From positions 1,426,001 to 1,490,000 of the forward strand of contig NZ_AP017977.1 in NCBI RefSeq assembly GCF_000648235.2: 64,000 nt of DNA, written 5' to 3'. Source of the DNA: Neochlamydia sp. S13 (GTDB lineage: Bacteria; Chlamydiota; Chlamydiia; Chlamydiales; Parachlamydiaceae). This document shows, piece by piece, positions 45,700 through 54,359 of this stretch (positions are counted from its first letter, which is position 1; every line of letters starts with the position of its first letter). The translations under genes and the position numbers were made by a program. Under the pieces are notes generated by a model that saw only the letters and a program-made list of their open reading frames with translations, was not told the DNA's origin and did not search any database.

Positions 45700-46660
45700 A
45701 TTTTAGAAATTCAAGCTTGCAGTAAGCAATAAGAGAGACAAAAATATGATTTCTTTGAGAGCGAGCAATTTTGGTGGATGACTTCTCAAGGCTAGCATTC
45801 TGCTTTATCGATTTGTAATAATCTTCTATACGTCACCATTTGTGATAAATTCCATAGATGCGGTCAGCCTCATGATTTAGATCATTAGTCACAAGGTGAA
45901 GAATGCCAGTAGAGCCGTCTGCGTTTTTGAAAATCTTTGTGATTAAAGCTACGGGAAAAGATAGCTCTTTCATGCCAAACTATCCTTTTATCTCCATCTT
46001 TGAAATTAAACGTATTTGTAATACTGGCCTTTTTTCCTTTGTTCTTCAGAAAAAGCAATTAATCGATTAAACTTTATACCAAATAAAAACATTTTTAAGT
46101 TCCTAATAGATAAACTCCATATTATCTTTAGCGCCAAACCAATTATCCGCTAGCACGTACTCAAGCTTTACTTGATTGGTAACTGCTTGTTGGATAAGCG
46201 CTCTAAAATGTTGGCTTTTAGTAATGGATGATTGCCTTTATTCTTTCTTTGTTTTCACGTTGTAAAAGTACATATTTTTCTTAATCCCTTCAAAGCCGAT
46301 GGGAAAGGTATAATCTCCATAACTACTAAAGCTAGAAAATGGATTAATGCCTTTTACGTGATCTTCCTGGGGTGTGAGAAAAATGCCAGCAGACGATTTC
46401 GTTTTCATCCGTATAGGGGTTTTCTTCTACTGTATCGTCAATAATCAACACACCTCCTTTACCTTGTTCTAGATGGCGCACTTGCTTTTTAACATACTGC
46501 CATAGTTCTTTTAAGCCCCCCCCCGATTATTATTAAGGAAACGGGTGATTTTATCATGGCTAATCTGACCATCTAAAAACTTGGATAGCGCTGTGGCTAT
46601 GGCTTGTTGATTTTGGCTGATAAGATAATCTGTATAAATATCAACAAGATCTAGTTTCAT
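45700..46660 (-). pseudogene. Decayed IS4-superfamily (DDE) transposase
   Basis: Minus-strand remnant read in three or more frames. It starts MKLDLVDIYTDYLISQ and DGQISHDKITRFL. After a run of nine G on the coding strand (46516-46524) the frame is lost; in the next frame follow LKELWQYVKKQVRHLEQ, VLIIDDTVEE with the first catalytic aspartate, and ENEIVCWHFSH. A later piece reads VKGINPFSSFSSYGDY, and another VLADNWFGAKDNMEF with the second aspartate. The C-terminal third near 45700-46000 is barely recognisable. Its 5' end is repeated in the F-box cassettes at 48.7-50.6 kb. Confidence 0.65.
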
Positions 46661-46813
46661 TTTTTTTATCTTCTTTTCAAATAAAAAATATCCTTAGAAT
46701 AATTTTTTCAATTCCTCTGCGGGTAAGACGAGTAGGTAATTCGGATTTGACAAGCTATAGAACGTACAAGTCACATGCATGACTAGCTTTTTTTATATTA
46801 TCCAGGTTACTAA

Positions 46814-48205
46814 TTAAAAAAAATTTATAAAGCTTTTTGCTATGCGTTGTAGGGAGTGTTGCTGGCTTGCGTGCAATTCTTTATAAGTTAGTCCAATTAA
46901 TGCATTTAAAGTTTTAATTATTAAGTTATTAAGTTGTGTAGTGGCTTGTTGAGAATTACTGGAAGCATTTTCTAAAATTAATGCGTAAATCCCATTAAAT
47001 TTTTCTCTAAGCTCAGAATGGTCTGTTATTTTATCAATTTGGTAAATATTACTCTTAATTGCTTGGAAGCCTAGCTCATTTTTAACTCCTCTCCTTATTT
47101 GTTTTCCACTTCTCTCTTGATTTTTTTGTTGAGCATCTAAGGCCGTGTGGGCTTTTTCTGTTTTTTTTTCTTTGCCCTTTATTATGCTTCCTAATGGCTC
47201 CTTCATTTCTTCAGGGAGAGCCTGAATTTCTGGAAGATCGTCTGCTGCTTCGCGAGTTTCAAGGATTAGGTAATTAAAATCTTTGTCCTTAGAAGCTTCG
47301 GAAAGCAGTTTATTACCCAAAATTTGAATCCCTTGTGCAATGTGCATATTTTCTCCTAACGAGCCTGGGGAGGAGGAAGAGCTTAAGTGCGCTCTACCTG
47401 CGATGACTATGACTTTTTCATAAGATTTTAATGCGACGCTAATATTTTCTACCATAGCCTGATTTCGTGATGGATGGCTCATTGCAAGCAAGTCATTTAC
47501 TGTGTGCCCCAGTGCTTGCATAAATATAAGAGTTTGATTGAGCAATTTAAGGGGAAGGATAGCAATTTCTGGTGCAGTAATCGTGGTTTGTTCATCTTTT
47601 TCTTGTAAAATCTCTAAAGGTTGAAGAATAGTTTTTAAATTACTAGCACTCTCTTTCAATATAGTTTTAAATTCTTCTTTGTCTAGTCTTGTTGAAGGCC
47701 ATTCTTCTATGTAATTAGCTAATTTATCGGTTACCTGGGTTAAATGCTGCATGGTGCGGTACATACCGTTGCACATAGCGCCTAAATCATCAGGATTGTC
47801 TAAATATTTTTTAATTGCTTCAGCCATTTTTTTATTACCGTAGTCTGTTACTTCCCCCACGAATCTATTTAAAAATTTCCATGTTTCTGGAGAATCCCAG
47901 GATGAAATGTTAACCTTACCCACATGTATTTCTAAATGGGAGCTTAATACTTTTGCGCTTCGATTAAAAGCTTGTCCTTCTACTAGGATGGTTGCTTTAT
48001 CTGTTATATGTGTAAAGAGAAGGATGGTCACAAGCTGATGAATCTTTTCAGTAGCTTGATTATGAGTTTCGCCAATTAAGATCACTTGCGCTTGATTAAC
48101 TTTCTGCGCCAGGTTTCCTTTACCCATATTACTTCCGACTTCAGAAAAATGTTTTAATAGCGATTCTGTAGATCCTTGAGAATCTGAATAAGGATCGAAC
48201 TGCAT
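46814..48205 (-). CDS. Tiki/EreA/ChaN-fold protein, putative effector
   Basis: A 463-residue protein without signal peptide. Motifs fit the superfamily that includes TIKI proteases, PrgY/TraB, erythromycin esterase and ChaN: G45-ETH48 in VILIGETHNQ, E76-G77 in ATILVEG, R247-N248 in PSRNQAMVENI, and G270-RAH273 in VIVIAGRAHL. In this fold the two histidine/glutamate sites form the active centre. The region 325-463 is lysine-rich and helical and unique to this protein. AAGGAAG precedes the ATG. Neighbours are dead IS sequence and F-box cassettes, an accessory setting. The biochemical activity cannot be inferred; a host-directed role is a guess. Confidence 0.6.
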   Translation of the reverse strand: MQFDPYSDSQGSTESLLKHFSEVGSNMGKGNLAQKVNQAQVILIGETHNQATEKIHQLVTILLFTHITDKATILVEGQAFNRSAKVLSSHLEIHVGKVNISSWDSPETWKFLNRFVGEVTDYGNKKMAEAIKKYLDNPDDLGAMCNGMYRTMQHLTQVTDKLANYIEEWPSTRLDKEEFKTILKESASNLKTILQPLEILQEKDEQTTITAPEIAILPLKLLNQTLIFMQALGHTVNDLLAMSHPSRNQAMVENISVALKSYEKVIVIAGRAHLSSSSSPGSLGENMHIAQGIQILGNKLLSEASKDKDFNYLILETREAADDLPEIQALPEEMKEPLGSIIKGKEKKTEKAHTALDAQQKNQERSGKQIRRGVKNELGFQAIKSNIYQIDKITDHSELREKFNGIYALILENASSNSQQATTQLNNLIIKTLNALIGLTYKELHASQQHSLQRIAKSFINFF

Positions 48206-48658
48206 AAGCTTTCTTCCTTTTGATTATTAAACATAATTTTCTAATGGTTTATAATTACTTATTATACCAAATATTCATATTAATAATTAAATATTAACGT
48301 AAATAATTAACTTTAATTATTACTTATATAATTTTTATAAGTTTAGATTGGTTGTTTTATATAACCTTATATTAAATTCATTGGCACGCTGCTATGCCTA
48401 AATGGAGAAAGTTCTAACGAAAAAGATGAGAAGATTTCGTAAGCGGCTACCCGTGCGGGCTAATTAAGCCGTTGATGTTAAGAAGTAAATGCAAATCAAA
48501 AAGCTCTGCAAATAGAAAAAAATAGCTATTTAGGAGTATTTTTGGCGGTGCAGATGCTCTATAAAATTCCCTCTAAAGCCCTATCTATTCTGTAACTACT
48601 TACCATGTTGACATGAATAATTATAGTAGATAGATAATGTTGTGGTTTGCTAAAGTTT
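48206..48658. other. Gene-free AT-rich stretch
   Basis: No gene. A small GC-rich island at 48443-48472 (CGGCT, inner CCCGTGCGGG, AGCCG) can form a nested hairpin in otherwise very AT-rich sequence; role unknown. Confidence 0.35.
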
Positions 48659-48722
48659 GTAACTTAAAAAGACTATTTACGTGGAGAATGTTTTTAACTC
48701 TATTAATTAAGGATTCATTATA

Positions 48723-49157
48723 ATGGGATGCTTTTTTTTTAACTTTAATCCTTTTAATTGTATAGATCTGCGCCCTTGGCGTCTTATTACTGAGTCCCCT
48801 CCCTCAATAAAAACGATACCAGAAGAATTGATTGTGCATATTTTTTCTTTTCTCTCCCCCAAAGAGCTTGTGAATGCTCAGCAAGTATGTAAACGCTGGA
48901 AAAGAATAGGAGATGAAGAGACATTGTGGAAAAGACATCATCAACAGCATTTCAAAGACAAACCCTTACATATTAGCTTTTACCCAAAAATACTTCGGTC
49001 TTTTAGAAATAGTTATCTTGTTTATAGCTGGAGCGAATCAATAGACCGGAAAATTAAGCTAGAGGCTGCCGCTTTGCGCGCTCATCCTGAATATAATGAA
49101 AGAAATTTTTCCGAGCTGCTGGTATTGATGAATCAAAGTCAAAGCTTTAATCATTAA
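48723..49157 (+). CDS. Small F-box protein, copy 1
   Basis: A 144-residue protein whose centre is an F-box (residues about 31-72: TIPEELIVHIFSFLSPKELV, then CKRWKRIGDEETLWKRHH). F-box proteins bind Skp1 and recruit substrates to SCF ubiquitin ligases, a eukaryotic system absent from bacteria, so the product is expected to act in the host. The cysteine-rich aromatic N-terminus (MGCFFFNFNPFNC) could serve secretion or lipidation. The 70-residue C-terminal part has no recognisable substrate-binding repeat. Codons 4-6 are a run of nine T. AAGGA lies nine bases before the ATG. First of three tandem copies. Confidence 0.85.
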   Translation: MGCFFFNFNPFNCIDLRPWRLITESPPSIKTIPEELIVHIFSFLSPKELVNAQQVCKRWKRIGDEETLWKRHHQQHFKDKPLHISFYPKILRSFRNSYLVYSWSESIDRKIKLEAAALRAHPEYNERNFSELLVLMNQSQSFNH

Positions 49158-49381
49158 AAAAGCTTAAGGTTGTAAGGGGAGGCCGGCAAAGAGAATAATG
49201 CTGATAAGATAATCTGTATAAATATCAAGAAGATCAAGTTTCATTTTTTCCTCCTCTTCTCAAAGGAAAAATATATCCTTGGAATAATTTTTTCAACTCC
49301 TCTAGGCGTAAGGTGAGTAACTTAAAAAGACTATCTGCGTTGAGAATGTTTTTTAACTCTATTAATCAAGGATTCATTATA

Positions 49382-49796
49382 ATGGAATGCTTTTTTTTTT
49401 AACTTTAATCCTTTTAATTGTATAGATCTGCGCCCTTGGCGTCTTATTACTGAGGCCCCTCCCTCAATAAAAACGATACCAGAAGAATTGATGGTGCATA
49501 TTTTTTCTTTTCTCTCCCCCAAAGAGCTTGTAAATGCTCAGCAAGTATGTAAACACTGGAAAAAAATAGGAGATGAAGAGACATTGTGGAAAAGACATCA
49601 TCAACAGCATTTCAAAGACGAACCCTTACATATTAGCTTTTATCCAAGAGTAGTTCGGTCTTTTAGGAATAGTTATCTTGTTTATAGCCGGAGCGAATCA
49701 ATAAGACGGGAAGTTAAGCTAGAGGATGCCGCTTTGCGCGCCCATCCCGATTATAAGGGAAGAGATTTTTCCGAGATGCTGGTATTGATGAATTAA
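49382..49796 (+). pseudogene. Small F-box protein, copy 2, frameshifted in a T run
   Basis: Same gene as copies 1 and 3, but the T run after ATGGAATGC has ten T (49391-49400) instead of nine, which creates TAA after six codons. The rest of the frame is intact to 49796, where a CAA-to-TAA change ends it seven residues early. An ATG at 49488 in frame with the remainder could allow a 102-residue product starting inside the first F-box helix (MVHIFSFLSPKELV). Because only the homopolymer length differs, this could be a switchable OFF state rather than a dead gene. Confidence 0.75.
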
Positions 49797-50040
49797 AGTC
49801 AAAGCTTTAATCATCAAAAGAGCTTAAGGTTGTAAGGGGAGGCCGGCAAAGAGAATAATGCTGATAAGATAATCTGTATGAATATCAAGAAGATCAAGTT
49901 TCATTTTTTTCTCCTCTTCTCAAAGGAAAAATATATCTTTAGAATAATTTATTCAACTCATCTGTGCGTAAGGTGTGTAACTTAAAAAGACTATTTGCGT
50001 TGAGAATGTTTTTAACTCTATTAATCAAGGATTCATTATA

Positions 50041-50493
50041 ATGGGATGCTTTTTTTTTAACTTTAATCCTTTTAATTGTATAGATCTGCACCCTTGGCGT
50101 CTTATTACTGAGTCCCCTCCCTCAATAAAAACGATACCAGAAGAATTGATTGTGCATATTTTTTCTTTTCTCTCCCCCAAAGAGCTTGTGAATGCTCAGC
50201 AAGTATGTAAACACTGGAAAAGAATAGGAGATGAAGAGACATTATGGAAAAGACATCATCAACAGCATTTCAAAGACAAGCCCTTACATATTAGCTTTTG
50301 TCCAAAAAAACCTCGATCTTTTAGGAATAGTTATCTTTTTTATAACCACAGGAAATCAATAAGACGGGAAGTTAAGTTAGAGACTGCCTCTGTGCGCGCC
50401 CATCCAGATTATAAGGGCAGGGATTTTTCCGAGCTGCTGTTATTGATGAATCAAAGTCAAAGCTTTAATCATCAAAAGAGCTTAAGGTTGTAA
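50041..50493 (+). CDS. Small F-box protein, copy 3
   Basis: A 150-residue paralogue with nine T in the tract and therefore in frame. The F-box (TIPEELIVHIFSFLSPKELV) and the following GDEETLWKRHHQQHFKDKPL are identical to copy 1. The C-terminal half differs most (SFCPKKPRSFRNSYLFYNHR and RREVKLETASVRAHP), so diversity is concentrated outside the F-box, as would be expected if that part contacts substrates. It ends with six extra residues (KSLRL region) relative to copy 1. Expected to act in the host ubiquitin system. Confidence 0.85.
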   Translation: MGCFFFNFNPFNCIDLHPWRLITESPPSIKTIPEELIVHIFSFLSPKELVNAQQVCKHWKRIGDEETLWKRHHQQHFKDKPLHISFCPKKPRSFRNSYLFYNHRKSIRREVKLETASVRAHPDYKGRDFSELLLLMNQSQSFNHQKSLRL

Positions 50494-50860
50494 GGGGAGG
50501 CCGGCAAAGAGAATAATGCTGATAAGATAATCTGTATAAATATCAAGAAGATCAAGTTTCATTTTTTTCTCCTCTTTTCAAAGAAAAAATATATCCTTAA
50601 AACAATTTATTCAACTCATCTGTGCTTAAGGTGTGTTTCTAAGTTGAGTGAATTAATTTAATGACCAGAAGAAGTCTTCGCCTCTCTCTCGTAATTATCG
50701 ATGGAAGTGATGCGAGAGGAGTTAATTTTTAACAAGAAAAGCAAGCAAGAGAAAATGGATAAAATATTTGCTAGGTAATAAGCACAAAAAATATGTGGTA
50801 ATTATTAGCATTTTTCTTACTGACACTTTGATCTTTACTGCAGGTTTTCTCTTAGATTAT

Positions 50861-50904
50861 TTAACAGAAAAAACCCAATTGAGGTTATTGGGTTTTTCTG
50901 TTAA
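50861..50904. promoter_or_regulatory. Long inverted repeat just upstream of abiEi
   Basis: TTAACAGAAAAAACCCAAT (50861-50879) and ATTGGGTTTTTCTGTTAA (50887-50904) pair over 18 bp with one extra A, loop TGAGGTT. It ends 22 bases before the preferred abiEi start. AbiEi antitoxins of other bacteria repress their own promoter by binding inverted repeats, so this may be the operator; an A-stem-T arrangement also allows a bidirectional terminator. Confidence 0.6.
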
Positions 50905-50926
50905 ATTAGCCATAAAGAGATTAACT

Positions 50927-51523
50927 ATGAAAAAGTTGACTACCCTTCACAGCCTACATTCACTTCTTACTAGCCCCTTCTTCACCGTAGCTCAAATCAA
51001 ACAGCTAGGAGTATCCCCTGCTCGTCTTGCCTACTATATAAAAAAGAAACAGATTAAACGCCTAAGCCGTGGGATTTATCAAAGCAGCGACTATCAAGGC
51101 TCACCAGAAATTTTTCAATGGGAGGATCTTATCGAAGCTGTAAATTCTGTACCAGGAGGAGTAATTTGCCTAGTCTCTGCTTTAGCTATCTATGAGATGA
51201 CAGAGGAAATCCCGCGAAAACACTGGATTGCCATCTCCCATAGCACATCGATGACCAGGGAAGGCTCTATAAAAATTGTAAGATTTAGGAATATGGAACT
51301 TGGAAAAACAGAAGTAGAGCTAGGAGGTATTCGACTTCCTATATTTGAGCGCGAACGCACCATTATAGATGCTTTTAGACTTTTAAGCCGAGAAACTGCT
51401 ATTAAAGCACTCAAAATGGCACTCTTAAAAAAAGGAAATAAAATAGATTTAAAGAAACTTCAGACCTATGCAAAAAAGCTTAGATTTAATATTGATCCTT
51501 ATTTGATTACAGCTACCACATGA
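50927..51523 (+). CDS. abiEi: AbiEi-type antitoxin / transcriptional regulator
   Basis: A 198-residue type IV antitoxin: N-terminal winged-helix domain (FFTVAQIKQLGVSPARLAYY, LSRGIYQSSDY) and C-terminal antitoxin domain (GGVICLVSALAIYEMT, IFERERTIIDAFRLLSRETA). AbiEi represses the operon and counters the AbiEii nucleotidyltransferase. The frame is open from 50768, but I chose the ATG at 50927: the protein then starts like its family and an inverted repeat fits upstream; the added N-terminus would span that repeat. Its stop overlaps the abiEii start by ATGA. The antitoxin is intact although the toxin gene is broken. Confidence 0.88.
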   Translation: MKKLTTLHSLHSLLTSPFFTVAQIKQLGVSPARLAYYIKKKQIKRLSRGIYQSSDYQGSPEIFQWEDLIEAVNSVPGGVICLVSALAIYEMTEEIPRKHWIAISHSTSMTREGSIKIVRFRNMELGKTEVELGGIRLPIFERERTIIDAFRLLSRETAIKALKMALLKKGNKIDLKKLQTYAKKLRFNIDPYLITATT

Positions 51524-52125
51524 ACGAGCAAGCATTAAAGAACCGCCTCCAGGTTATCTCCATAGAAAAAGGCATACATTTTAATGAATGCTGGAAGAAA
51601 CTTCTTCTTGAGCGCTTTTTAGTGCGGCTATCACATTCAACACATGCCCCAAATTTCATTTTTAAAGGAGGATCTCTTCTTGCCTATTTCTTGCATATAG
51701 GCAGGGAAACCACCGATCTTGATTTTTTACTTACCAACATGAAGGCCGGCCAAGAAGAAACAAAACAAGCCATTGAGCAAATTGCTGCCATAGAGTTAAA
51801 AGATGGATTTTCTTTCAAGTATGCTGGTATAGATATTTTAGAGCAGCCGCATATGGATTATTCGGGCTATCGCGTGCATTTAAAGGCGACATTTGGTCGT
51901 ATGAAAGATAAAATTCATATCGATGTCGGCGTAGGAGATATAGTAAAGCCCTTTAGCCAAGATATTTATCTTTTTCAGTATAAAGGTCATCCTTTATTTG
52001 AAGAAGAAGTATCCTTAATGGTTTATCCTCCGGAAACAATTTTTGCTGAAAAGCTCGAGACAGTGATTTCCAAAGGAACGGCTAATAGCCGCATGAAGGA
52101 TTATCATGACCTGCTCTTGCTAATA

Positions 52126-53630
52126 CTCGATGATATACTTTTTTATTCTTGACAGTTAGGCAACTTTTCTTGATGACTCAAAAGTTACATTTTCTTGTAC
52201 TGCATTTAAATGTTTACGAGAAGGCCTTAAAACAAAGATTTCATCTAGCGTCTTTTCGAAATCACGGAAGAGTTCTTTTGAATTTTCATGCTCAACAATT
52301 TCTCTTATAACTTGACATAAAGCATCCACTCTAGACTTTTCTACTAGGCTCCCCAAGGTTGCTAAAGGGAGTTTGTTCTTAATGAAATTTGTTTGAGACA
52401 AATGAAAAAGAAAGCAGTGGTCAAACAGCAGGCTTAGAATCAAAGGTCGCTCTGATCCCTCAACGCCGCACTGTTTGGCCAAACTGCAAAACCCACAATG
52501 ACTACTCCAATCCTCAATAAAAACCTCTACTAACCATCTTAAAGTATATCCTTGCATCACATCTTTCATATTCCATGAAAGATTTGCAGCCATAAGATAG
52601 CGATACTCATTTTCGCCCTCATATTTAAGGGCTATTACAAATCGTTTTTTGTGGTGAGAAGGAACATACAATCTTGCTCCCCCGGCTTGCACCACATTTT
52701 TTTTATCACCGCGAATGAAAATTTCCTGATTCCAGCCTTTGTAGGCTTCAAAGAATTCTTGGCACGAGAGAGATTTTTTACCCCGCATGACTTTTTGATT
52801 CTTTCTAAGCTGAGTAATGATTTGCACTCCAGGCCAAATACCTTCTACTCCATCTACAAACAAGCCGTTGCCGTAAAGAGCATCAGCCAGTACACAAGTG
52901 ACCTTAAAAGCAGGAAATTCACAAGCAAAATTTTTAAGTAATTGTAAAGCTAATGTATACTTTTTTGGATATTCTAATGACCTTTTAGGCTCTTTGGGAC
53001 GGTCTTTTTTTAAAATTCCCAACTTTTTTAGCTTCCTCACTTCCTGTTGCCATCTTGTGAGTACGGGATCGGGAGAATAAAAGGCAAAGGAGACGGGAAT
53101 GCAAAATTTTTTAGTCACTAGCTGAAGAAATATTATATTTTGACCACAAAAATAACCACTTGTTTTTTTATCCCGGATTTTATGTAAATGATGCAATTTC
53201 TCAGCATTTTTTGATCGACTGTGATCTTTATCATCGATAATAAGAACCCCTTCTGTGATGCCATGTTTATGCAGGACCGCGCGAACACTACAAATTAGCA
53301 GCCTATTCCAAGCAATCTTAGCACGTCTAAACATGGCCGATAAAGCCATCTTTTTATAACTTTTAAGCCCAGCCCTTTCAAATTTTGCCCAACAGATTGA
53401 ATTAGTAACTAATATTCCCATCAAACAAAAGGCTAGCCAACACCATTGAATTTTGGATAAATTATTATGAGGATTTTCTTGCTTGAGAGCCACTTCAAGT
53501 TGATTTAAATATTCTTTAATAAAGGGAAGCGGTTGGGAAAACATAGACGAAAAATTATTTTTAATGAGTTGATAAGGTATAACAATATTTTATTAAAAAT
53601 TAGTCAACAAGAAAAAAGTACATCATCGAG
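52126..53630. mobile_element. IS4-superfamily insertion sequence, complete, with 5-bp target duplication
   Basis: Terminal inverted repeats CTCGATGATATACTTTTTT (52126-52144) and, complementary at the right end (53612-53630), CTCGATGATGTACTTTTTT: one mismatch in 19, with further similarity to about 26 bp. The target duplication TAATA is at 52121-52125 and 53631-53635. The element carries one intact transposase gene and splits abiEii. Confidence 0.92.
52156..53544 (-). CDS. IS4-superfamily DDE transposase
   Basis: A 462-residue transposase, frame intact. Likely catalytic residues: the first aspartate in GVLIIDDKDHSRSK, the second in VLADALYGNGLF, and the glutamate in LRWLVEVFIEDWSSHCGF (the Y/W-x3-R-W-x3-E-x5-K/D-type signature region). 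The C-terminal tail is helical and charged. It fills most of the element at 52126-53630 and is oriented opposite to the abi genes. Subfamily (IS4, IS701 or similar) not certain. Confidence 0.92.
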   Translation of the reverse strand: MFSQPLPFIKEYLNQLEVALKQENPHNNLSKIQWCWLAFCLMGILVTNSICWAKFERAGLKSYKKMALSAMFRRAKIAWNRLLICSVRAVLHKHGITEGVLIIDDKDHSRSKNAEKLHHLHKIRDKKTSGYFCGQNIIFLQLVTKKFCIPVSFAFYSPDPVLTRWQQEVRKLKKLGILKKDRPKEPKRSLEYPKKYTLALQLLKNFACEFPAFKVTCVLADALYGNGLFVDGVEGIWPGVQIITQLRKNQKVMRGKKSLSCQEFFEAYKGWNQEIFIRGDKKNVVQAGGARLYVPSHHKKRFVIALKYEGENEYRYLMAANLSWNMKDVMQGYTLRWLVEVFIEDWSSHCGFCSLAKQCGVEGSERPLILSLLFDHCFLFHLSQTNFIKNKLPLATLGSLVEKSRVDALCQVIREIVEHENSKELFRDFEKTLDEIFVLRPSRKHLNAVQENVTFESSRKVA

Positions 53631-53878
53631 TAATACGCGATTCAAAACTCATCAATTTCAACATTCTAAAAGAGGCCATAACTGACACGTTTAAAAATCG
53701 AAAGAGAACGCTTGAGCTTCTAAGTTTTGATGAACCAGATCTTAAATCTCTTCAAAAGCTTTGGGCCGCACATTTAAAAAACCTTGGGAACATCGCGCAA
53801 GAGCTCAACCTTCCAAAAGAAATGCACAGCACTATAAAGGAAATAAATGATTATATAGCACAGCTAGGCTTAGCTTAA

Positions 53879-54359
53879 CTTAAAACTTAAGCGTAGGCTG
53901 CTTTTTTTAGAAAGTTTAAAATTTTAAAACGTTTGCCTTTCTTTTCAAGATCCATCCGGCATTTAACTTCTTTGTAATACGTTGAGCCTATTTCCTACAG
54001 ATTAATTTATGGGCATTTACTTAATAGCCAGAAGTACATTTCTCCTATATTGCGATTCCTCTATCTAGATAAAGAGCCTTGGAGCTATGTGTAAAAAAGA
54101 TTATTGTACCTCAGGAAAATCTAAGCAAAGCTTTGAGGTTAGAAAGTGCTAAAGCTAAGATAAGAAAAGTAATAAGCAAGTGATCGATGCTAGCTAGGCA
54201 ATTTGGGAAGTAACTGTAGAAAAAATTAGACGACAACTAGTAGAGCAAATGTAAGATAGATATATCAAATCTTTAAGGTTTTATTGAGAGAGGCAAAGGA
54301 CTCTGTCCTTGATGCTAAAAAGAAGGATTGAGTCCTTGCCCTCGTCAGCTTAAAAAAAA
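53879..54359. other. Gene-free stretch with a hairpin
   Basis: No gene. Its only clear structure is the inverted repeat at 54292-54340, listed separately. Confidence 0.4.
54292..54340 (-). terminator. Imperfect hairpin downstream of the MORN-like gene
   Basis: GGCAAAGGACTCTGTCCTT (54292-54310) pairs with AAGGATTGAGTCCTTGCC (54323-54340), with one bulge and a two-base mismatch, 12-base loop. It starts 20 bases past the stop codon of the minus-strand pheT/MORN unit. No T run follows, so it may be a terminator or a 3' stabiliser. Confidence 0.5.

Larger units (their letters stand above)
48659..50636. repeat. Three tandem F-box cassettes of about 659 bp
   Basis: Units start at GTAACTTAAAAAGACTAT: 48659, 49317 and 49977. 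Each holds a leader, one small F-box gene, and a tail in which GCTGATAAGATAATCTGTAT to TCAAGTTTCATTTTTT copies the 5' end of the dead transposase at 46600-46660 in the same orientation. Identity between units is above 90 percent by eye. Confidence 0.85.
51520..53878 (+). pseudogene. abiEii: AbiEii-type toxin gene interrupted by an insertion sequence
   Basis: Nucleotidyltransferase-type toxin. The 5' part (51520-52125, 202 codons) has the motifs FKGGSLLAYF (GGS at 50-52), TTDLDF with D66 and D68, IHIDVGVGD, and PPETIFAEKLETV with RMKDYHDLLLL. After the IS and one copy of its target duplication, the frame resumes at 53636 (RDSKLINFNILKEAITDTF) and ends at TAA 53876-53878, giving 80 more codons. 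Joining the parts restores a 282-residue frame with no other defect, so the insertion is recent. As it stands the frame stops at 52152 inside the IS after five foreign residues; the truncated protein lacks the C-terminal helical domain and may be inactive. Confidence 0.9.

Noticed and set aside
50768-50926. Longer abiEi start at 50768
   Set aside because: The extra 53 residues are hydrophobic and unlike the family, and would be translated through the inverted repeat 50861-50904.
52126-52152. The last five residues (ILFYS) of the 210-codon abiEii frame as native toxin sequence
   Set aside because: They are encoded by the inverted repeat of the inserted IS; the true continuation starts at 53636.
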